A DNA stretch of 64,000 nucleotides from the NCBI RefSeq assembly GCF_038024065.1, contig NZ_CP150667.1, forward strand, positions 2,549,501-2,613,500, given 5' to 3'. A program made the translations under genes and the position numbers. The stretch's first letter is position 1; every line of letters starts with the position of its first letter. Below are positions 59,396 through 64,000 of this stretch, one piece after another. This DNA comes from Polaribacter sejongensis (GTDB taxonomy: Bacteria; Bacteroidota; Bacteroidia; Flavobacteriales; Flavobacteriaceae). A model generated the notes under the pieces. It searched no databases and had not been told where the DNA came from. It saw only the letters and a program-made list of their open reading frames with translations.

Positions 59396-60946
59396 ATGTT
59401 TCTTAAAAAAGCAATACTACTCTCCCTTTTCCTTATTTCATTAACCTTAAACGCACAAATTGCCGAGAAACAACTCGATAATTTAATAGAAGAAACCTTA
59501 AAAACATTTGATGTTCCTGGTATTTCTGTCGGAATTTTAAAAGATGGAAAAATAGTTTATGCTAAAGGACACGGAGTACGTTCTTTAACCAACAAAAAAG
59601 ACATGAATGAAAATACCATAGTTGGTATTGCTTCTAACAGTAAAGGTTTTACATGCTTTGCATTAGCAATGATGGTCGATGCAGGGAAATTAAATTGGGA
59701 TGATAAAGTAAGAAAACACATTCCGGAATTTGAAATGTACGACGCTTGGATTACTCAAAATATTACAGTTCGTGATTTAGTGACACACAGAAGTGGTTTA
59801 GATTTAGGTTCTGGAGATTTAATGTTTTTTCCTGAAAACAATGATTTTACTACAGACGATATCATCAAAAATATAAAATACTTGAAACCGACAAGTAAAT
59901 TTAGAACCGATTTTAAATACAACAACAATATGTTTATTGTTGCTGGTGAAGTTTTAAAACGTGTTAGCGGACTTACATGGGAAGAGTTTATTGAAACTAA
60001 AATAATGAAACCCGTTGGTATGACCAACAGTAAAGCATCTTACAACCGAGTTACCAACAGAACAAATATTATTGATGCACACACGAGAACAGAAGAAAAA
60101 GTAATTCAGATTCCGCATGATTGGAGCGAAACTGCAAACCCTGCAGGTGGAATTATGAGCAACGTAAACGACATGTTAACTTGGGCTAATTTTTTAATGA
60201 ATGATGCAGTTACCAAAAACGGAGAGCGCTTGCTAAGCGAAACTCAATTTCATGAACTTTGGCAATTACAAACTCCTTTAAAAGTAGCTAAAAACGATTC
60301 TTATAATTCTAACTTTAGAGGTTATGGTTTGGGTTGGTTTGTAACCGATGTAAAAGGCGGACATAAACAAGTCTATCACACAGGTGGTTTATTAGGTACC
60401 GTTACACAGTTTACGATGATTCCAGATTTAGATTTGGGAATTATTGTATTGACAAATCAAATGAACGGTAGCGCTTTTAACACTGTTACAAATACTATTA
60501 AAGACGCTTATTTAGGATATGAAAATAGAAACTGGATCGAAAAACTAGGTACAAATAATACCAAATATTTAAAATACAACGACAGTATAAAAGCAAGTGT
60601 TTATAATAAAGTTGCATTAGCCAAAGCTGATAAAAGCTTACCGAAACCAAATCAAATTGTAGGAACCTACAACGATGCCTGGTTTGGAAATATGACCATT
60701 TCTAATGATGGAAATTCTTACAGCATAAAATGTGAGCGTTCAGAAACTTTATTTGGAGAATTATTGCCATACAACCAAACAACCTACGTTGCAAAATGGA
60801 ACAACAGAAGTTATGATGCTGATGTTTTTGTACAGTTTTCTTTTGATGAAAAAGGAAATACCACAGGAGCAACCATGAAATTTATTGCACCAATTACAGA
60901 TTTTAGTTTCGACTTTAATCATTTAAACTTTAAAAAAGTAAACTAA
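59396..60946 (+). CDS. Serine hydrolase, beta-lactamase class C-like, with C-terminal DUF3471-type domain
   Basis: Exported 516-residue protein (signal peptide MFLKKAILLSLFLISLTLNA-Q). The penicillin-binding S-x-x-K motif is S80-N-S-K83. The second motif Tyr-x-Asn is in FRTDFKYNNNMFI, and the third is HTGGLLGTV (H-x-G). VRDLVTHRSGLD is typical of family S12 members. A DUF3471-like beta domain follows (about 415-516, PNQIVGTYNDAWFGNMTISND). It could be an esterase, peptidase or lactamase-like enzyme; resistance is not implied. The next gene starts two bases after its stop. Confidence 0.92.
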   Translation: MFLKKAILLSLFLISLTLNAQIAEKQLDNLIEETLKTFDVPGISVGILKDGKIVYAKGHGVRSLTNKKDMNENTIVGIASNSKGFTCFALAMMVDAGKLNWDDKVRKHIPEFEMYDAWITQNITVRDLVTHRSGLDLGSGDLMFFPENNDFTTDDIIKNIKYLKPTSKFRTDFKYNNNMFIVAGEVLKRVSGLTWEEFIETKIMKPVGMTNSKASYNRVTNRTNIIDAHTRTEEKVIQIPHDWSETANPAGGIMSNVNDMLTWANFLMNDAVTKNGERLLSETQFHELWQLQTPLKVAKNDSYNSNFRGYGLGWFVTDVKGGHKQVYHTGGLLGTVTQFTMIPDLDLGIIVLTNQMNGSAFNTVTNTIKDAYLGYENRNWIEKLGTNNTKYLKYNDSIKASVYNKVALAKADKSLPKPNQIVGTYNDAWFGNMTISNDGNSYSIKCERSETLFGELLPYNQTTYVAKWNNRSYDADVFVQFSFDEKGNTTGATMKFIAPITDFSFDFNHLNFKKVN

Positions 60947-60947
60947 A

Positions 60948-62222
60948 TTGAACAAAACAAGAGATATTTGGATTGCAGGTTTTGCATTATTTTCACTCTT
61001 TTTTGGGGCTGGAAATTTAATTTTACCACCAACTTTAGGCGTTAAATCTGGATCAGATTGGTGGATTGTTGTTTTAGGTTTTATCTTAACAGCCATCATT
61101 ATTCCTATTTTTGCCATTTTTGCACACGCAAGATTGCAAGGTACTTTGTACGATTTTGGTAAAAAGGTATCACCTGTATTTAGCACTGTTTTTTGTTTTT
61201 TAATCTACATTATTGCAGCGGCAATTCCAAGCCCAAGAACTGCTGCAGTTACACATGAAATGGCAATTCAACCATTTTTTGACACACCACCTATTTTAAC
61301 AAGTATTGTTTACTTTGTTTTAGTCTTTATTTTTGCGGTAAATCGTTCTAAAATTATCAGTTTAATCGGTAAATTTTTAACACCAATTATTGTTGCAATT
61401 CTATTAGTAATTATTGCTATCGCTACGGGTACGGCTCCCGGAACCGTAAGTCCATCAACCTTTAAAAATCCTTTTATAGATGGAATTTTAGAAGGATATC
61501 AAACTTTTGATGCTATTGCAGGTGTTGTTGTTGGTGCTGTTATTATTATCTCTTTAGATTACAGCAATCACAACACTTTTAGTGAAAAAAGAACATTGAT
61601 TAGAAAAGCGGGGTATATAGCAGGAATTGGTTTGTTATTAATTTACGGAGGCTTAATTTTAAGCGGATCTTTATTCTCATCAACCTTTGCAGATGATGCT
61701 TCTAGAATAGAAATTTTATCTGGTTTAAGCACTCAGACTTTAGGTCATTACGGAACCGTTTTTTTAAGTGTCTTGGTAGCTTTAGCTTGTTTTACAACAG
61801 CAGTTGGTATTGTTACCGGAACTGCAGATTATATAAAAGGAATTTGCAACAATTCTAAAACTGCGTATATTATTACAGCAGCAATTGCATCTATTGTGGG
61901 TATTATTGTTGGAAGTTACAATGTTGGTTTTATTATAGATGTTGCGGTGCCTGCATTAATGTTTGTATATCCAATTACAATTATGCTAATTTTACTAAAC
62001 GTTGTACCAGAAAAATATGCTTCTAAATTGGTTTTTAGAGGTGTTGTAATTGTAACTTTTATCTTTAGTATTCCAGATTTTTTAGGGTTTATCATTCCTA
62101 GAGAAAACTTAACCGGAGTTAAAAGTCTTATTCCTTTAGCAGAACACAGTTTAGGTTGGGTGTTGCCTGCTTTGATAGTTTTTGTTTTGTTGAATTTAAT
62201 GCCAAATAAAGCTCATGAATAA
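60948..62222 (+). CDS. brnQ: Branched-chain amino acid transporter BrnQ (LIVCS family)
   Basis: Sodium-coupled inner-membrane carrier for Leu/Ile/Val, 424 residues, with about 12 helices. The signature is WIAGFALFSLFFGAGNLILPPTLG at residues 8-31, then IIAAAIPSPRTAAVTHEMAI and DAIAGVVVGAVIIISLDY. The start is TTG (60948-60950), one base after the hydrolase stop; there is no in-frame ATG before the first helix. It converges with the flippase gene, two bases apart at their stops, and no terminator is evident. Confidence 0.93.
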   Translation: MNKTRDIWIAGFALFSLFFGAGNLILPPTLGVKSGSDWWIVVLGFILTAIIIPIFAIFAHARLQGTLYDFGKKVSPVFSTVFCFLIYIIAAAIPSPRTAAVTHEMAIQPFFDTPPILTSIVYFVLVFIFAVNRSKIISLIGKFLTPIIVAILLVIIAIATGTAPGTVSPSTFKNPFIDGILEGYQTFDAIAGVVVGAVIIISLDYSNHNTFSEKRTLIRKAGYIAGIGLLLIYGGLILSGSLFSSTFADDASRIEILSGLSTQTLGHYGTVFLSVLVALACFTTAVGIVTGTADYIKGICNNSKTAYIITAAIASIVGIIVGSYNVGFIIDVAVPALMFVYPITIMLILLNVVPEKYASKLVFRGVVIVTFIFSIPDFLGFIIPRENLTGVKSLIPLAEHSLGWVLPALIVFVLLNLMPNKAHE

Positions 62223-62224
62223 AC

Positions 62225-63481
62225 TTATTTAAGAAAAATAAATTTTAAATGATTTCTATTTTTAGCATCAAAAATTATAAACCCTAAATTGGTAATAAAA
62301 TGGCTAAAAAGTATAGAAATTGCGGCTCCCATTATTTTGTAAGTAGGAATTAAAAGAAGACATAAAATTAAGTTTACAAAACAACCTATCATAAATCGAT
62401 ATACATTTTTTTTAAGTTGATTACTATTGATGAGGTGTTTTTCAAAAACCATTCCGAGAAAAATAAATATTGGCGACCAACTAAATATTTTTAGCGGTGT
62501 AGCGATAGAAGCATAACTTTCATTAAAAAAAGTGGTTAAAATAGAGGTTCCAAAAAATGTGTAAAATAATCCTATTAGAACTCCTAATAATAGCATGTAT
62601 TTATACAAAGCACTTATTTTTTTCTGATATATATTGATATCCGTTTTATAAGACTCTGCTAAAGAAGGATATAATGCGTTAATTATTGAAAAACCAATAC
62701 TCCAAGTAAGAGCTATAACCAAAAAATCGATGGTAGCGAAAAGACCTATTGCAGCATCACCAAAATAGTATTTTAAAATAAAATCATCTATAGAAATATA
62801 GAGCGATACTAATAAGTTTGAAAGTATTAAAGGATAAGAGTTTTTTAATAAATATTTTGCCATTGATATAGAAAAATATTTATTTTTAAGTCTGATAGCG
62901 GTTTTAGTAATAAAAATAAAGCCGTAAATAATTCCTTGCAATAAGAAATCAATAATTAAAAGTGATGCAAAATATTGAATTCCAAGTTGATGTTCAACGC
63001 CATAATATTGCAACAAAACAATACAAAATAAGCTTGAAATTTTACTTATAAAAATATAATTCGTTTTTTTAATAGCATAAAAATAATATTCGAAAACGTC
63101 TGTAATCCTTATAAAATAGCTAAAACCAATTAGAAAGTAGAGCCAAAATAGCTCGTTACTATTATAAAAGTAGTTGTAAATTAAAAGTCCTAGAAAAAAT
63201 AAAATCCAGCTAAAAAGACGCAAGTAGAACGCAGTTACTAAAATTTCTTTTGTTTTTTTTGGATTAAAAATAATCTCTCGAATACAAATTGCAGATAATC
63301 CTAAAAATAATACAGGTGCAAAAAAGGCAATAAATGTTTCAGTAAACTTAAGTTTCCCAATATTTAAAACGCCAAGTGAATTAAAAATTTTAGGAATAAT
63401 AAAGATACCAACAAGTAACTGAATTAATTTTTCGGCAATAAACCACTTTGTATTAAGAAAATCTTGTTTACTAAAAAGCAC
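62225..63481 (-). CDS. Polysaccharide flippase (Wzx/MOP-type)
   Basis: 418-residue integral membrane protein with about 12 predicted helices and the general Wzx/oligosaccharide-flippase look: FLNTKWFIAEKLIQLLVGIFIIP at the start, LILSNLLVSLYISIDDFILKYYFGDAAIGLF in the middle (the MATE-like 'IDDFILKYYFG' segment), and FSWSPIFIFLGMVFEKHLINSNQ. It would move lipid-linked glycans across the inner membrane. No other polysaccharide genes are next to it. It is divergent from the WYL regulator gene. Confidence 0.88.
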   Translation of the reverse strand: MLFSKQDFLNTKWFIAEKLIQLLVGIFIIPKIFNSLGVLNIGKLKFTETFIAFFAPVLFLGLSAICIREIIFNPKKTKEILVTAFYLRLFSWILFFLGLLIYNYFYNSNELFWLYFLIGFSYFIRITDVFEYYFYAIKKTNYIFISKISSLFCIVLLQYYGVEHQLGIQYFASLLIIDFLLQGIIYGFIFITKTAIRLKNKYFSISMAKYLLKNSYPLILSNLLVSLYISIDDFILKYYFGDAAIGLFATIDFLVIALTWSIGFSIINALYPSLAESYKTDINIYQKKISALYKYMLLLGVLIGLFYTFFGTSILTTFFNESYASIATPLKIFSWSPIFIFLGMVFEKHLINSNQLKKNVYRFMIGCFVNLILCLLLIPTYKIMGAAISILFSHFITNLGFIIFDAKNRNHLKFIFLK

Positions 63482-63552
63482 AGGTATCTATTATAGAATT
63501 GAATGTATAAAGATTAAACTTTTTTTGTAATCTTGTAACCTAAATTGTTAAA

Positions 63553-64000
63553 ATGTCCCCAGAGTTTCTAAGGCGCTACTATATCTTAAAAATTATTACA
63601 AATCCAAAAGCTTTTGGTGTGGATAATGATTTATATGTAACGCATAAAGAACTTCAACAAAAACTACAGGATAAACAATCAGAATTTATTGAAAATGAAT
63701 TTTTAAGTAAATTAAATTCCAACAGTCCAAAAACGGTTCATAGAGATTTGGATTTTATTAAAAAGGAGTTTGGCGTTCATATTTTATTAAAAAGAGGCTA
63801 TGGATATTTTGTTAAAAGTGGTAATGTATCCGAAGAAATTACAGATATCTTTAATAGATGCGAGCACTTATTAATAAGTAAAAAAGCATCAGAAAATCAT
63901 TCTTGTGTAGCTACAGAAAAATCTTCATTAAATAGTAAGTTAGATTTGTTAGGGCTAATTAATGCCATAGAGAACAAGTATGTAATTCATATAAGTTACA
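63553..64000 (+). CDS. WYL-domain transcriptional regulator, cut by the window end
   Basis: Translated by hand from ATG 63553, open to the end of the window (149 residues seen). The N-terminus MSPEFLRRYYILKIITNPKAFG and SPKTVHRDLDFIKKEFGVHILLKRGYGYFV form a winged helix-turn-helix of the YafY/DeoR type. The last residues IENKYVIHISY mark the start of the WYL ligand-sensing domain. It lies 71 bases from the divergent flippase gene. Many WYL regulators control defence or DNA-damage genes, but nothing here shows the target. Confidence 0.82.
   Translation, partial: MSPEFLRRYYILKIITNPKAFGVDNDLYVTHKELQQKLQDKQSEFIENEFLSKLNSNSPKTVHRDLDFIKKEFGVHILLKRGYGYFVKSGNVSEEITDIFNRCEHLLISKKASENHSCVATEKSSLNSKLDLLGLINAIENKYVIHISY

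Noticed and set aside
1..64000. tRNA, rRNA, prophage, restriction or CRISPR-Cas genes
   Set aside because: I looked for the usual motifs (for example T-loop GTTCAAATC, phage and Cas protein motifs) and found none.

Overview
The window is chromosomal DNA from a member of the Bacteroidota, most likely a marine Flavobacteriaceae of the Polaribacter/Tenacibaculum type. The evidence is: strongly AT-rich sequence; a short primary sigma factor without region 1.1; promoters of the TAnnTTTG (-7) type instead of TATAAT; almost no Shine-Dalgarno sequences; and many families typical of the phylum (DUF4270, DUF4271, DUF4296, DUF3857 proteins, RemB-like gliding protein, KGQ/KE-type lipoproteins). I saw no rRNA, tRNA, CRISPR array, prophage or intact insertion sequence. 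Nearly all of it is ordinary core genome; the accessory signal lies in intergenic repeats, a decayed gene, a giant repeated kinase and a candidate small RNA.

Layout. 0-3 kb: rpoD, a lipoprotein, an Hsp20 chaperone and a DUF4298 protein. 3-7.2 kb: two secreted DUF3857/transglutaminase-like proteins, one with a full Cys-His-Asp triad and one without. 7.2-11.1 kb: a minus-strand sulfur operon (SulP transporter, metallo-beta-lactamase/double-rhodanese protein, rhodanese lipoprotein, HMA metal-binding protein). 11-16.9 kb: ruvB, a palindrome-rich 540-bp gap holding a MITE-like element, a MORN-repeat protein, a broken dodecin gene, DUF1304 and MscS membrane proteins, tsaB and a TolC-type channel. 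17-22.3 kb: a minus-strand respiratory cluster (heme O synthase, two subunit III proteins, subunit IV, two SCO/thioredoxin-fold proteins, a DUF420 protein, a small CxxC membrane protein); oxidase subunits I and II are not in the window.

22.4-29.5 kb: RemB-like outer-membrane protein, a hexapeptide acetyltransferase, deoC, two TonB proteins, DUF3109, MarC and a small flavoprotein-like gene. 29.5-38.4 kb: a candidate C-rich small RNA, a stand-alone receiver, a NarL-type regulator and a 2434-residue histidine kinase with about 14 PAS domains, ten of them a 142-residue tandem repeat. 38.6-48.8 kb: glmS, DUF4270 lipoprotein, an N-terminal-only glycogen synthase homologue, panC-panD, a flippase-like membrane protein, aspartate dehydrogenase, a degenerate 2-hydroxyacid dehydrogenase and radA, with dispersed intergenic repeats. 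48.9-64 kb: acetyltransferase, lipoprotein, hemD, DUF4271, glycosyltransferase, GNAT, dihydroorotase, DUF4296, epimerase, tyrS, YHS protein, alpha/beta hydrolase, serine hydrolase, BrnQ, a flippase and a WYL regulator cut by the window end.

Functional links. The sigma factor at the start should read the TAnnTTTG promoters found elsewhere. The sulfur operon looks like persulfide/sulfide handling coupled to anion transport. The cox cluster pairs oxidase subunits with heme O synthesis and copper insertion factors. The kinase overlaps its regulator by four bases, with the stand-alone receiver just downstream. Functions are read from sequence motifs and memory of families; no database search was run.
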